This document shows, piece after piece, positions 35,906-45,335 of a DNA stretch of 64,000 nt. A model generated the notes under the pieces. The model searched no databases, had not been told where the DNA came from, and saw nothing but the letters and a program-made list of their open reading frames with translations. The stretch lies in NCBI GenBank assembly GCA_958295895.1, contig CATQHI010000003.1, positions 1-64,000 on the forward strand. Direction: 5' to 3'. A program made the translations under genes and the position numbers. The stretch's first letter is position 1, and every line of letters begins with the position of its first letter. The stretch is from Saprospiraceae bacterium. GTDB taxonomy: Bacteria > Bacteroidota > Bacteroidia > Chitinophagales > Saprospiraceae.

Positions 35906-37141
35906 CTATTCGTAGCGGAGCGATTCAATGGGATCAAGCGCGGCGGCGCGCAGGGCGGGATAAAGGCCTGAGATCAACCCTACGACCGTACACACGATCA
36001 GTGCCAGGCCGATCCAGAGCCAGGGTACCAGGAAGCTTCCTCCGGTGAAAAAGACCACCGCGTTGCCGGCTAGCACCCCGAGGAGTATGCCCAGGAGTCC
36101 ACCGAGTTGACAAATCACGACCGCCTCGATGAGGAACTGCAGCAGTACGTTGCGCCGGGTAGCACCGAGGGCCTTGCGAACTCCGATCTCCCGGGTGCGC
36201 TCGGTGACCGAGACCAGCATGATGTTCATCAGGCCGATGGCGGCACCGAGCAGGGTCATGAGGCCAATACTGACCGCGGCCAGCCGCAGCGTGACTGTAT
36301 TGTCCTTGATGATGCTCACCAAGTCTGAGCTATTCTCGACCTCGAAGTCATTTTCTTGTCCGGCCCGGAGCCCCCGCACCCGCCGCATGGTTAGGGTGGC
36401 CTCCGACATGGCCGCGTCGATGCCGCTGGGGTCGGGTACGGCGACCAAGATGTCGTAGTTGGTACGGTTGGAGGCGTAGTAGCGCTTGGCGGTCTGCAGC
36501 GGGATGAGTATCCGCTTGTCGTTGTTGTTGAGGCTGCTGCCCTTGCTGGCCAGGGTGCCGACGATGGTGTAGCGGACACCCGCAGCCTGTATCTCCTTAC
36601 CGACGGCAAATTGGTGTTTTCCGGAGAATAGCTCGTCAACGAGGTCGGCACCCAGGATGGCAATGTTACCCCCCTCCTGCACCTCGCGGGTGGTGAAGTT
36701 GCGGCCGGCCTCGATCTCGTAGCCCTTGCTGGTGAGGTAATTACCGGTCATGCCGTAGAGTGAAACATTGGGGTTCGTTTCTCGCTCTCCGAAGCCTACC
36801 GTAGTGGCACCCTTAGCGAAGAAACTCACACTTACCGCGGCGGGGTAGTTGTAGCCCTCGACAAAGTCCATGGCCTGGTCGTAAGTGAAGGGCTCAGACT
36901 CCTTTTGGTTGTTGCGGCCTCCCCGCGACCGGACCTGATCGCTCTTGCGGTTGATCTCAAAGGTGTTGGCTCCCAGACTGGATAGGTTAGAGGACAGGGA
37001 ATAGATGGCCGCATCGATCGCCGTCAGGATGCCGACCAGGGCCATGATACCGACGGCAATGATCAGTGTGGTGAGCAATGCCCGTAGCCAATTAGCGCTC
37101 ACGCTACGCAGCGCTACGCGGATATTTTCCATCGTATCCAT
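35906..37141 (-). CDS. MacB/FtsX-type ABC transporter permease
   Basis: A 411-residue inner-membrane protein: one N-terminal helix, a periplasmic domain of about 220 residues (MacB_PCD type), and three C-terminal helices of the FtsX domain (AAVSIGLMTLLGAAIGLMNI, SVTERTREIGVRKALGATRR, SGLYPALRAAALDPIESLRY). Such permeases drive mechanotransmission-based export of lipoproteins, drugs or peptides, with a separate ATPase that is not in this window. An ATG three codons downstream is an alternative start. It ends 6 bases before the DUF294 gene on the same strand. Confidence 0.92.
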   Translation of the reverse strand: MDTMENIRVALRSVSANWLRALLTTLIIAVGIMALVGILTAIDAAIYSLSSNLSSLGANTFEINRKSDQVRSRGGRNNQKESEPFTYDQAMDFVEGYNYPAAVSVSFFAKGATTVGFGERETNPNVSLYGMTGNYLTSKGYEIEAGRNFTTREVQEGGNIAILGADLVDELFSGKHQFAVGKEIQAAGVRYTIVGTLASKGSSLNNNDKRILIPLQTAKRYYASNRTNYDILVAVPDPSGIDAAMSEATLTMRRVRGLRAGQENDFEVENSSDLVSIIKDNTVTLRLAAVSIGLMTLLGAAIGLMNIMLVSVTERTREIGVRKALGATRRNVLLQFLIEAVVICQLGGLLGILLGVLAGNAVVFFTGGSFLVPWLWIGLALIVCTVVGLISGLYPALRAAALDPIESLRYE

Positions 37142-37220
37142 AGGACATAAAAGTAGGGTGGGGGTGGGGGAATATCACCGCTTTTTCGACGAATGGCGGC
37201 CCGGGCAACCAAAGGCGGGC

Positions 37221-37228
37221 TAGGTTTG
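37221..37228 (+). promoter_or_regulatory. Bacteroidota -7 promoter element for lipA
   Basis: TAGGTTTG fits TAnnTTTG and is 17 bases before the lipA ATG, so the leader is very short. Confidence 0.65.
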
Positions 37229-37245
37229 TACTTTCTGCATTCTCT

Positions 37246-38118
37246 ATGATCGACCTACCCCTCGCCCCCTCCCGCTCCGAGCGCCAGCGTAAGCCCGACT
37301 GGCTCCGCGTGAAGTTGCCCATCGGCCCCGACTACAAGCGGGTACGCGCGCTCGTCGATGAGTATAAGCTCCACACCATTTGCCAGAGTGGTAACTGCCC
37401 CAATATGGGCGAGTGCTGGGGGGCGGGCACGGCCACATTCATGATCCTCGGCAATGTCTGCACCCGCTCCTGTAGCTTCTGCGCGGTGAAGACCGGCCGG
37501 CCTACCGAGTACGACGAAGACGAGCCCCGCCGGGTAGCCGAGGCCATCGACCTGATGCAGGTCAAGCACGCCGTGCTCACCTCCGTGAACCGCGACGAAC
37601 TCAAAGACCGCGGCGCCGAGATCTGGTACCAGACCGTGCGGCAAATCAAAGATCGTACGCCCCAAACCACCATCGAAACCCTCATCCCAGATGTACGTGG
37701 CAACTGGGACGCCCTCTACCGCATGATCGACGGTGGCCAGGAGGTCGTGAGCCACAACATGGAAACCATCGAGGAACTGTACCGCAAGGTCCGGCCCCAG
37801 GGACGCTACGCCCGCAGCCTGGAGGAGCTACGCCGCATCAAGGAGGCCGGCAAGCGCACTAAGACGGGATTTATGGTTGGACTCGGAGAGACCGAGGCCC
37901 AGGTGGAACGCATTCTGGACGATCTAGCGGCCGTAGGCGTCGATGTGGTCACCATCGGACAGTACCTCCAGCCTACCGCGATGCACCTGGCCGTGGCTAG
38001 CTTTGTGACCCCCGACACCTTTGCGCATTACAAGGCGCTGGGCATGGAAAAAGGATTCGACTTTGTGGAGAGCGGTCCCCTGGTGCGAAGTAGCTACCAC
38101 GCCGAACGTCATCTGTAA
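37246..38118 (+). CDS. lipA: Lipoyl synthase
   Basis: LipA inserts two sulfurs into protein-bound octanoyl groups to make the lipoyl cofactor of 2-oxoacid dehydrogenases and the glycine cleavage system. Both iron-sulfur clusters are marked: the auxiliary cluster by C46, C51 and C57 ([13 protein letters not shown]) and the radical-SAM cluster by C72, C76 and C79 (CTRSCSFC). The C-terminal RSSYHAE serine motif that ligates the auxiliary cluster is present. The 290-residue length is normal. Confidence 0.98.
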   Translation: MIDLPLAPSRSERQRKPDWLRVKLPIGPDYKRVRALVDEYKLHTICQSGNCPNMGECWGAGTATFMILGNVCTRSCSFCAVKTGRPTEYDEDEPRRVAEAIDLMQVKHAVLTSVNRDELKDRGAEIWYQTVRQIKDRTPQTTIETLIPDVRGNWDALYRMIDGGQEVVSHNMETIEELYRKVRPQGRYARSLEELRRIKEAGKRTKTGFMVGLGETEAQVERILDDLAAVGVDVVTIGQYLQPTAMHLAVASFVTPDTFAHYKALGMEKGFDFVESGPLVRSSYHAERHL

Positions 38119-38177
38119 CCTCGTAGGCCGAGCCTCAGCTCGTCCGCCGAGGTCCACCGACTGATAATAGCGTCGTT

Positions 38178-39569
38178 TTGAGCATAACCAGTACCACCCT
38201 CGGGGGACGACCTCCCTCCGTCGGTCGGCAGACGAGGATGGTGCCCATCTACACCCTAGTCTGGCTACGCATCGCCATCGGCCTGCTCGGTGCCGGCGAC
38301 ATCCTCGGCAACGGCATCTACTACCACTGGCACCTCGACGCCTACGCCGGTTTCACCTTTCGCTACTTCGGCTTTGAGTGGGTGCACCCGCTGCCGGAGC
38401 CTTTTTTGAGTCTGTACTTTATCACCGGCTTTCTACTCGGTATCGCCGTGGCACTTGGGTGGCGCTTCCGCATCACGACCCCCCTATTCGCGCTCGCTTT
38501 CACCTACCTGTTCCTGCTCGAAAAGGCCCACTACCTCAATCACGCCTACCTCTTCACCTGGCTGGCCTGGCTGATGGCCTTTTCTCCGGCCTGGCGGGAG
38601 TGGTCGCTTGACGTGCGGCGCGATCCCACCCAGTGGTCGCCTACGGTGGCGAAGTGGGATGTATACGTGTATCCCCTGCTAATGGGCCTGGTGTACTTTT
38701 TCGGGGGCATCAACAAGATCAACTACGACTGGCTCATCGAGGCTATGCCACTGCACATGTGGCTCCAGCGGCGGGAGGGGATGCCGGTGCTGGGACCGTT
38801 GTTTGCGCTCAAGCAAACCGCCTACGTAATGGCCTGGGGCGGCATGCTGCTCGATCTACTCGCCCCATTCCTGCTGCTGCACCGCCGGTTGCGCTGGGTG
38901 GCACTGGCGCTGCTACTCTTCTTTCACGCCACCAACCACCTGATTTTTAACATCGGTATCTTTCCCTACCTCTCGCTGGTACTCACCAGTATGTTTTTCG
39001 CCCCCGACTGGCCGCTGCGCTTCGTGCGGTGGTTGGCCGAAAGGAACCGATGGGTGAGGCGGTGGCGGACGAGCTGGCTAGCGCGCCTAAATGGATATAC
39101 GCCTACACCCCCTAAGCCGCACCTGCGCCCTGCCGCCCTCGTGCTTTTAATTGCCCTACATCTGTTTCTGCCGCTGCGTAACTACCTGTTCGGCTCGGAC
39201 GTGGACTGGACCGAGGAGGGGCACCGTTACAGCTGGCGAATGATGTTACGGAGTAAGCAGGGGGAGGGGGATTTTAGGGTAGTAGACGTGGGGACGGGCG
39301 ACGTCGAGAGCGTGGAACCCTCCGATAGCCTGGACCGGCGGCAGTACTACAAAATGGCTACGCACCCAGACATGATACTACAGTACGCCCACCACCTGCG
39401 GGACGTGCGTAAGGCGGCGGGGCAGGACGTGCGGGTGTACGGCGATTTTCGGGTGCGGCTCAATGGGCGTAAAACGCAGCGTTTTATTGATCCGGAGGTG
39501 GACCTTGCCGCCACCGAGTGGAGCTGGCTGAGTGCCAAGCCGTGGGTGCTTCCCGAAATTAAAGAGTAG
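38178..39569 (+). CDS. HTTM (vitamin K-dependent gamma-carboxylase-like) membrane protein
   Basis: About 463 residues with roughly eight helices. Motifs of the HTTM/gamma-glutamyl carboxylase family are clear: LLEKAHYLNHAYLFTWLAW, YFFGGINKINYDWL and FFHATNHLIFNIGIFPYLSL. Human GGCX oxidises vitamin K hydroquinone to carboxylate glutamates; bacterial homologues are little understood. The frame opens at TTG 38178; an ATG at 38238 (MVPIYTLVWLRIAIG) begins directly at the first helix and is the better start on protein grounds. The C-terminal part is soluble. Its 3' end overlaps the convergent cysM by 11 bases. Confidence 0.85.
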   Translation: MSITSTTLGGRPPSVGRQTRMVPIYTLVWLRIAIGLLGAGDILGNGIYYHWHLDAYAGFTFRYFGFEWVHPLPEPFLSLYFITGFLLGIAVALGWRFRITTPLFALAFTYLFLLEKAHYLNHAYLFTWLAWLMAFSPAWREWSLDVRRDPTQWSPTVAKWDVYVYPLLMGLVYFFGGINKINYDWLIEAMPLHMWLQRREGMPVLGPLFALKQTAYVMAWGGMLLDLLAPFLLLHRRLRWVALALLLFFHATNHLIFNIGIFPYLSLVLTSMFFAPDWPLRFVRWLAERNRWVRRWRTSWLARLNGYTPTPPKPHLRPAALVLLIALHLFLPLRNYLFGSDVDWTEEGHRYSWRMMLRSKQGEGDFRVVDVGTGDVESVEPSDSLDRRQYYKMATHPDMILQYAHHLRDVRKAAGQDVRVYGDFRVRLNGRKTQRFIDPEVDLAATEWSWLSAKPWVLPEIKE

Positions 39570-40431
39570 AGAGGTAGCGGTCGCCGCGGTCGCAGATAAT
39601 GCAGACGATCAGTGCCTGGTCGAGCCCCTCCGCGAGCCGCAAAGAAGCAGCTGTGGCCCCCCCCGAGCTGGCGCCGGCAAAGACACCGCACTCCGTAGCG
39701 AGCCGGTGCATGATAGCGGTGGCCTCTTTCTCGCTCACGTCGATGATTTGGTTCACCTGGGAAGCATCGTAGATAGCCGGAAGGAACTCCGGACTCCAAC
39801 GGCGAATACCGGGAATGCTACTGCCGTCGGTAGGTTGTACCCCAATGATTTGCACCGCTTCCGACTGCTCGTGCAGGTACCGACCGGTTCCCGTGATGGT
39901 ACCGGTAGTACCCATACTACTTACAAAATGAGTGACTTGTCCGTCAGTATCTTGCCAAATTTCTGGGCCCGTAGTTCGGTAGTGCGCCCGCCAGTTGTCG
40001 TCGTTGCTGAACTGATCGAGCTGCACGTAGTCGCCGCTATCCTCCATCTCCTGGGCCAGCTCGCGGCTGTATTCGATGGTGCGGTCGGCGGGGGTCAGGA
40101 TAACCTCGGCACCGTAGGCCTGCATACTCTTGACGCGCTCCTCGGTACTGTTTTCCGGCATGATGAGCGTGACGGGGATGCGGTAGGTGGCAGCGATCAT
40201 GGCGATGGCAATACCGGTATTACCGCTGGTGGCCTCGACGATCCGTTTACCGTTGCCGATCACGCCCCGTTTCAGTGCTCCCCGGATCATGCTGAGCGCG
40301 GCACGGTCCTTCACTGACCCGCCGGGGTTCTGCCCCTCCAACTTGCCGTACAGTTTGATGGCGGGGTTGAATTGCAGGGCGGAGAGGTCTACCAGCGGCG
40401 TGTTGCCTACGAGATCGAGCAGGGAGGTCAT
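39559..40431 (-). CDS. cysM: Cysteine synthase, CysM-like
   Basis: A PLP enzyme that makes cysteine from an activated serine and sulfide (or thiosulfate). The Schiff-base lysine is K41 in GGSVKDRAALSMI; TSGNTGIAIAM binds the substrate carboxylate and GTTGTITGTGRYL the phosphate. The DNWRAHYRTTGPEIW block and the short 290-residue length fit CysM more than CysK. Its ATG overlaps the stop of the upstream helix-hairpin-helix gene (ATGA). Confidence 0.93.
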   Translation of the reverse strand: MTSLLDLVGNTPLVDLSALQFNPAIKLYGKLEGQNPGGSVKDRAALSMIRGALKRGVIGNGKRIVEATSGNTGIAIAMIAATYRIPVTLIMPENSTEERVKSMQAYGAEVILTPADRTIEYSRELAQEMEDSGDYVQLDQFSNDDNWRAHYRTTGPEIWQDTDGQVTHFVSSMGTTGTITGTGRYLHEQSEAVQIIGVQPTDGSSIPGIRRWSPEFLPAIYDASQVNQIIDVSEKEATAIMHRLATECGVFAGASSGGATAASLRLAEGLDQALIVCIICDRGDRYLSTL

Positions 40432-41585
40432 CGGTCGAAGTTGAGGTAGGGCAACAGCTTAGTGCGGGCTTCGGCCGTAAGGGCGCGCACATTTTCCAGC
40501 TCGGTGGCAGAGGTGAAGGGGCCGTGGTTGTCGCGGTAGCGTACGATGATGGCGGCCGTACGGCGGTCCAGGTAGGGGTGGCGGCTGAGTGCTTCGGCCT
40601 CAAGGCGGTTGATGTACAGCGGCCTTGCAATGGGACCGGGACGGAGGAGCGGACGAATTTTTTGGTAGCTGGAGTCGGGTAGTCCGTAGGTCTCGGCTAC
40701 TTGTTCTAGGCTAGTAAAACCACCCAAACGGTCGCGAAATTTTACGATTTGAGCAGCGCGGTAGGGGCCGATGCCGGGGAGCTGCTGCCATTCTGCTACC
40801 GTCGCCCTATTAACGTCAATAGGTACAGGTTTTAGGGGGGCCGGGGCCGCAGGTGCAGGGTCTTCTAGTGGGGCAATGCGAACGAGAGGAAGTAGACGGT
40901 CTACCAGCTGACTGTCGAGGGCACCGAGCTTACGGAGGTCCTCGGGATGGCGGAAGGTGCGGGGGCGGTAGCTGCGGTACTTGATCAGGGCGCTTGCCTG
41001 ACGGGCGCTCAAACCAAGGAGTTGAAGGCTATCCTCGGGCAGCGTATTGGGATCGAAGGGAAAGCCAAGTGGAGGTGGGGCAGGTTCGGGGGCTGAGCCA
41101 GTAGAGGGTGGAAGCGGGGTAGCGCTTTGCTGTTTGGGCAGGCGCGCGAGGGCCACCAGCCGGTCAGCCTGGTCCGGTCGCAGGACGTACAGTTTCCGCA
41201 GGTCTTCGACGTCCCGAAAGGGTCGTTTGGCGCGGTAGCGGAGGAAGGCCATGGCCTGCTTTTCACTCAGGCCTAAACGTTGCAGTTCCTCACCCGTTAC
41301 CTCATTCGGGTGGAAGGGAAAGGTTGCGGTGGGGGTGGACTGAGGAGATGCAGATTCGCCCACAGTTAGGCGACGTAGTGAGTCAGCCAGTTGCACCAGT
41401 TGCTCATCCTGCCCCGTAAAGGCCGGTTTAGTTGATTCGGTGAGATAGCGGCCCAGGGCATAGCAGCCCACCACGAAAATGATGAGCAGCAGCAGTCCGC
41501 CGCGCTGGGCCCGGGTGTACGCCCAGGGGGAGGTATCGGATGGGGTAGGTGAGTGCAAGGCTCTAACTAAACCACAAGGATACAA
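40428..41585 (-). CDS. Membrane-anchored helix-hairpin-helix protein (ComEA-like repeats)
   Basis: About 385 residues: one N-terminal membrane helix (GGLLLLIIFVVGCYALGRYL) followed by at least four helix-hairpin-helix units, e.g. LQRLGLSEKQAMAFLRYRAK, WQQLPGIGPYRAAQIVKFRD and LSRHPYLDRRTAAIIVRYRD. Such repeats bind DNA without sequence specificity; ComEA uses them in DNA uptake. This form, with several repeats and Pro-rich linkers, is widespread in Bacteroidota. The exact start is uncertain. Translationally coupled to cysM. Confidence 0.85.
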   Translation of the reverse strand: MYPCGLVRALHSPTPSDTSPWAYTRAQRGGLLLLIIFVVGCYALGRYLTESTKPAFTGQDEQLVQLADSLRRLTVGESASPQSTPTATFPFHPNEVTGEELQRLGLSEKQAMAFLRYRAKRPFRDVEDLRKLYVLRPDQADRLVALARLPKQQSATPLPPSTGSAPEPAPPPLGFPFDPNTLPEDSLQLLGLSARQASALIKYRSYRPRTFRHPEDLRKLGALDSQLVDRLLPLVRIAPLEDPAPAAPAPLKPVPIDVNRATVAEWQQLPGIGPYRAAQIVKFRDRLGGFTSLEQVAETYGLPDSSYQKIRPLLRPGPIARPLYINRLEAEALSRHPYLDRRTAAIIVRYRDNHGPFTSATELENVRALTAEARTKLLPYLNFDR

Positions 41586-41622
41586 AAAGCGCTCCTACCT
41601 TGGGGGCTGGACGGAAGCGTTG

Positions 41623-41630
41623 TAAATTTG
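41623..41630 (+). promoter_or_regulatory. Bacteroidota -7 promoter element for recN
   Basis: TAAATTTG fits TAnnTTTG and lies 23 bases before the recN ATG. Confidence 0.6.
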
Positions 41631-41653
41631 GGTTTTTCAAACAAAAAGCGGGT

Positions 41654-43317
41654 ATGATCAAACGGCTGCACATCAGCAACTACGCCATCATCGAGGAGCT
41701 GACCCTCGATTTTGCCGACGGCCTGAGCATCATCACCGGCGAAACCGGGGCGGGAAAATCCATTGTACTGGGTGCCCTCAATCTTATTCTTGGCGGCCGG
41801 GCGGATACGAAGACGCTCTTCGACGAAAGTCAGAAGTGCATCATTGAGGGCCGCTTCGAGATCGGTGCCTACGATCTGCAGACCTTCTTTGAGGAGAATG
41901 ACCTGGACTACGAGCCGGAACTCATCATCCGCCGCGAGATCACCCCCTCCGGCAAGAGCCGCGCCTTCGTCAACGATACCCCGGCCAACCTGAAGGTGCT
42001 ACAGCAAATTGGCGCCACCCTCATCGACCTACACCAGCAGTTCGATACCCTGTACATCAACAACAGCGAGTTCCAGTTGGAGCTACTCGACGCGCTGGCC
42101 GGACAGCAGCCGGACACCAAGGCCTACCGCACCGACTACGGTAAACTACAGGAAACCCAGCGTAGACTCCGGCAACTACAGGAGTCGCAGGCCCAGGCCC
42201 GCCGCGAGCAGGAATTCCTGGAATTTCAGGTCCAGGAGCTTGAAGAAGCCGCCCTACAGCCCAACGAGCAGGAAGAGCTCGAGAGCGAGCGCCACCGTCT
42301 GAGCAACGCCGACGAGATCAAGCAACTCACCTCCGGTGCCTTCCACTACCTTACCGAAGACGACAACTCGGTCACCGACCGACTCATGTCCATCGCCAAT
42401 AAACTGGCCCCCCTGGCCGCCGGCGATAAAAAACTGCAGAGCATCAGCGAACGCTTCGAGAGCCTACGTCTGGAGCTCGAAGAAGTTGCCTCCGACCTCG
42501 AGGCCTTCGGTGAGGACACCGAGGTGAATCCCAACCGCCTGGAGGAAGTCGAGGACCGCCTCAACCTGCTCTACAAACTCCAGACCAAGCACGCCGTCAA
42601 GGACAACGAGGAGCTGATCGCCATCTATAATGAGCTTTCTAGTCGCCTCGGGGAATTTGCCGACCTCGGTAGCCAGATCACCAAGTTGGAAAAAGAACGC
42701 GAGCGGCTGATTGCTAGCTTACTGCAACAGGGCGAAGCATTACGTAAGGGCGCCAAAAAGTAGCCCCCCAGTTCGCCACCAACGTCCGCAAGCAGCTTGC
42801 CGACCTCAGTATGGCCAACGCCCGTCTCGAGGTCGACTTCAAGCCCCTCACCCAGCCCGGCCCCAACGGCCTGGACGAGGTTCGTTTTCTCTTTAGCGCC
42901 AACAAGGGCGGCAAACTGCAAAGTATTAAAGACGCCGCCTCCGGGGGTGAGATGTCACGTCTGGCTCTGGTTACTAAAAGTCTGGTCGCCAGCGCGATGG
43001 AGCTGCCCACCCTAATTTTTGATGAGATCGATGCCGGCGTCAGCGGCGATGTCGCCCAGAAGATGGGCCGCATCCTCACTGACCTAAGCACCCATCACCA
43101 GGTGGTGGTCATCACCCACTCGCCACAGGTTGCCAGCCGCGCTCACCGTCACTACTTCGTGTATAAGACCGATAAGCAGGGGGCGGAGCGCACCATCACC
43201 CAGGTGCGCGAGCTCAATAAGGAGCAACGGGTGAAGGCTATCGCTACGATGCTGAGCCAGAACCCCCCTAGTGACTCGGCGCTTAAGAATGCGCGGGAGC
43301 TGATCGAGGCGGTGTAG
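41654..43317 (+). CDS. recN: DNA repair protein RecN (one frameshift)
   Basis: An SMC-like ATPase for double-strand break repair. The Walker A motif ITGETGAGKSIVLGAL is near residue 30; coiled-coil arms follow (about 150-350), then the signature DAASGGEMSRLALV and Walker B TLIFDEIDAGVSG. The frame breaks at the A run 42755-42759: a sixth A restores KKVAPQFATNVRKQL and joins the two parts into about 554 residues, the normal length. The start at 41654 (MIKRLHISNYAII) matches the family; an upstream frame extension does not. Confidence 0.94.
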
Positions 43318-43342
43318 GTCTCTGCTGGTCGTCCGCCGAATC

Positions 43343-43372
43343 CTTTTCGTTGCGCCTTAACGCAACGAAAAG
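43343..43372. terminator. Perfect 12-bp hairpin between convergent genes
   Basis: CTTTTCGTTGCG (43343-43354) is inverted exactly at 43361-43372 with a 6-base loop. It lies 25 bases after the recN stop and at the end of the convergent methyltransferase. The A/T-rich base of the stem suits a bidirectional terminator, though no long T tract follows. Confidence 0.65.
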
Positions 43373-44232
43373 TTCGTCCCGCCGAGGGCCGCCGCGCAGC
43401 CATGACCCCGTACTGTATAGCCCCCGTAGCAAACCCCCGCCGCATGTACCGCATCGCCCACGCCCCCTGCATCGTACCCACCCCCGAACGCACCAGCCCG
43501 GGCCAGTTGCGGGGATCGTAGTCCCGACCGGATCACAGCTCCCCAGAAGGGTTCCACGGCAGCGCTCCAGTCATCCGTTTGCACCGCCTCGAATCCACTC
43601 GCACCTGCGGCCGCGCCCAAGGTCGGTACGCTGACCAGAGGGGGAAGGTGGTACAACTTACAGATCTGCTGCAGGGTATACTGATCGCCGGGGGAGAGGT
43701 AAGGAGGCTCGGGCCGGTGGCACCAGGTGGCCATGACGAGGCGTCCGCCGGGATTGAGCAAGCTGAAGAATAGGTCGAACAGCCCCTGTTTATCCGCCAT
43801 GTGCTCGGCCGACTCCATGCTCCAAATGAGGTCGTAGGTGCCGTCGGTGGCTGGATCGAGTGTATAGACGTCTTTGGCAACGATACGTAGGCGGTCGGCC
43901 ACGCCCGCCAACCGGTTATAGTCCCGCCCGCGCTCGGCTTGTACCGGACTGAGTGTCACACCAAGTCCGGTCGCGTCGGCGTACCGCTTGGCCAGGTAGC
44001 GACTACTTCCCCCCACACCGCAGCCGGCATCGAGGAAACTACCCACCTCCTGCGGTGCACCGCCCCACTGTAGCAGCGCTTCGATCATATCAAGCTGCGC
44101 CTGCTTATGATCGGTCTTCCGTCGCCCGTCGGGACCGTAGTAACCATGGTGCATCTGCTCGCCCCAGGTGTCGAGCCATAAGGGGGTAGATTGGTCGTAA
44201 AAGGCGCGGATGCGCTCGTTGAGGCCGGCCAT
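43357..44232 (-). CDS. Tocopherol O-methyltransferase-like (VTE4-like) enzyme (frameshift near 3' end)
   Basis: A SAM-dependent methyltransferase starting MAGLNERIRAFYDQSTPLWL. The SAM site is FLDAGCGVGGSSRYLAKRYA. From memory the following blocks closely match plant gamma-tocopherol methyltransferase: EQMHHGYYGPDG, GVTLSPVQAERG, DLIWSMESAEHMADK, TWCHRPEPP and PFWGAVIRSGL. Near 43515 one base breaks the frame, and the expected end (DPRNWPGLVRSGVGTMQG, then RRGFATGAIQYGVMAARRP) is in another frame, so the written 3' end is uncertain. It starts 2 bases after the VTE3-like gene. The acceptor is probably a prenylated quinol or chromanol. Confidence 0.82.
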   Translation of the reverse strand: MAGLNERIRAFYDQSTPLWLDTWGEQMHHGYYGPDGRRKTDHKQAQLDMIEALLQWGGAPQEVGSFLDAGCGVGGSSRYLAKRYADATGLGVTLSPVQAERGRDYNRLAGVADRLRIVAKDVYTLDPATDGTYDLIWSMESAEHMADKQGLFDLFFSLLNPGGRLVMATWCHRPEPPYLSPGDQYTLQQICKLYHLPPLVSVPTLGAAAGASGFEAVQTDDWSAAVEPFWGAVIRSGLRSPQLARAGAFGGGYDAGGVGDAVHAAGVCYGGYTVRGHGCAAALGGTNFSLR

Positions 44233-44234
44233 GC

Positions 44235-45161
44235 TTAGCGTCTGCGGGTTAGGGCCCGGAGCAGGAGGAGGGTGACCGCGCCACCAATCAGGCCTAGGAC
44301 CAGCTTCTGCTCTTTGTTGAGCGGCTGTATGTCTCCCTCTACGCCCCGTAGGGGAGCGCTTACGTGGGCCAGTAGCGCCATCGGGATGAACAGAAAACCG
44401 GCGGCGGAGCCCAGCACTACCCGACCGGTCAGCAGCAGATTGCGTCCTAGCCACCCGCCCCCGGGCTCGGCGGAAACCAGCGCCTGCCGACTCCGGCGAC
44501 CCTCGGCATTGGGGCTCGTGCCGGGAGCGGGCTTAGTACCGACGATGGCAATACCGTAGCGTTCGTTTTCCTGCCAGTGGGGCCGCACGTAGGTCCAGTC
44601 GACGTCCGTAAAACCGGCGTTGTGGAAGTACAGGTGGTAGTCGTTCTCCGGCGGGAAGAGCATCCAGGTACTGGCGATGAATTTGCTGATGGGATTGACC
44701 GGCTCGATGGGCCCGATCATCAGGGCCTGCCCGCCCTCCTTGATCACCCGGTAGGCCTCATTGATGCCCCGCTGCGGGTCGGGCCAGTACTCGATACTAC
44801 CGGCCGAGACGTAGCGGTCGAAGGTGTCGTCGTCAAAGGGCAGGTTTTCCGCATCACCCAGGCGGAAGCGGCAGCGTTCCAGGTCGGCCTTGACCATGGC
44901 GCGCTCCATTTGCTGGGGGCTCTGGTCTACACACACCACGTTCTTGGCCGGTACGCGCCGCACGATGCCCTGGGTGGTAAAGCCGGTACCGGAGCCGACG
45001 TCGACCACGCGCAGGTTCTCGCCGTCCGACCAGTCGACCACGTCAAGCGCCTTTTCGCGCATGCTTTCGGTCCAGAACAGGGGATTGACCAGTTTATCGT
45101 AAAAGTTGGAGAGGTAGCGGTAGAACCAGAAGGCTTCCCGCTTATGCTGCATGAGTCTCAT
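44235..45161 (-). CDS. MPBQ/MSBQ methyltransferase-like (VTE3-like) enzyme with C-terminal membrane anchor
   Basis: A 308-residue SAM methyltransferase. From memory it closely resembles the plant enzyme that methylates 2-methyl-6-phytylbenzoquinol in tocopherol and plastoquinone synthesis: HKREAFWFYRYLSNFYD at the N-terminus, WTESMREKALD, VVDVGSGTGFTTQGIV (SAM site), DQSPQQMERA and the diagnostic VSAGSIEYWPDPQRGI, then EAYRVIKEGGQALMIGP. Two C-terminal hydrophobic segments (about 240-265 and 285-303) would anchor it in the membrane, as in the plant protein. The next gene, a VTE4-like enzyme, follows 2 bases later. A menaquinone-related substrate is the main alternative. Confidence 0.86.
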   Translation of the reverse strand: MRLMQHKREAFWFYRYLSNFYDKLVNPLFWTESMREKALDVVDWSDGENLRVVDVGSGTGFTTQGIVRRVPAKNVVCVDQSPQQMERAMVKADLERCRFRLGDAENLPFDDDTFDRYVSAGSIEYWPDPQRGINEAYRVIKEGGQALMIGPIEPVNPISKFIASTWMLFPPENDYHLYFHNAGFTDVDWTYVRPHWQENERYGIAIVGTKPAPGTSPNAEGRRSRQALVSAEPGGGWLGRNLLLTGRVVLGSAAGFLFIPMALLAHVSAPLRGVEGDIQPLNKEQKLVLGLIGGAVTLLLLRALTRRR

Positions 45162-45280
45162 CGGCGCGATTGGGTTGATGGTTTAAGCCCCGGGCGGGAA
45201 GAATGTTCGCACCCCGGGCAGGTGGGCGGGCGCGCGGGTGCCGACTAGGTGGCAGGGGCCGACAATACCACGGCGCACGC

Positions 45281-45288
45281 TACGTTTG
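45281..45288 (+). promoter_or_regulatory. Bacteroidota -7 promoter element for ppk1
   Basis: TACGTTTG followed by C matches TAnnTTTG. It lies downstream of the earliest in-frame GTG (45249) and 48 bases before the GTG at 45336, so it decides the ppk1 start. Confidence 0.65.
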
Positions 45289-45335
45289 CGGCAAACAGCT
45301 ACCTTGCTGACTCATTCTACTTTTATTCTTCTCTC

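Noticed and set aside
44233-44454. N-terminal extension of the VTE4-like frame
   Set aside because: It runs through the C-terminal coding part of the VTE3-like gene in another frame; the family start is at 44232.
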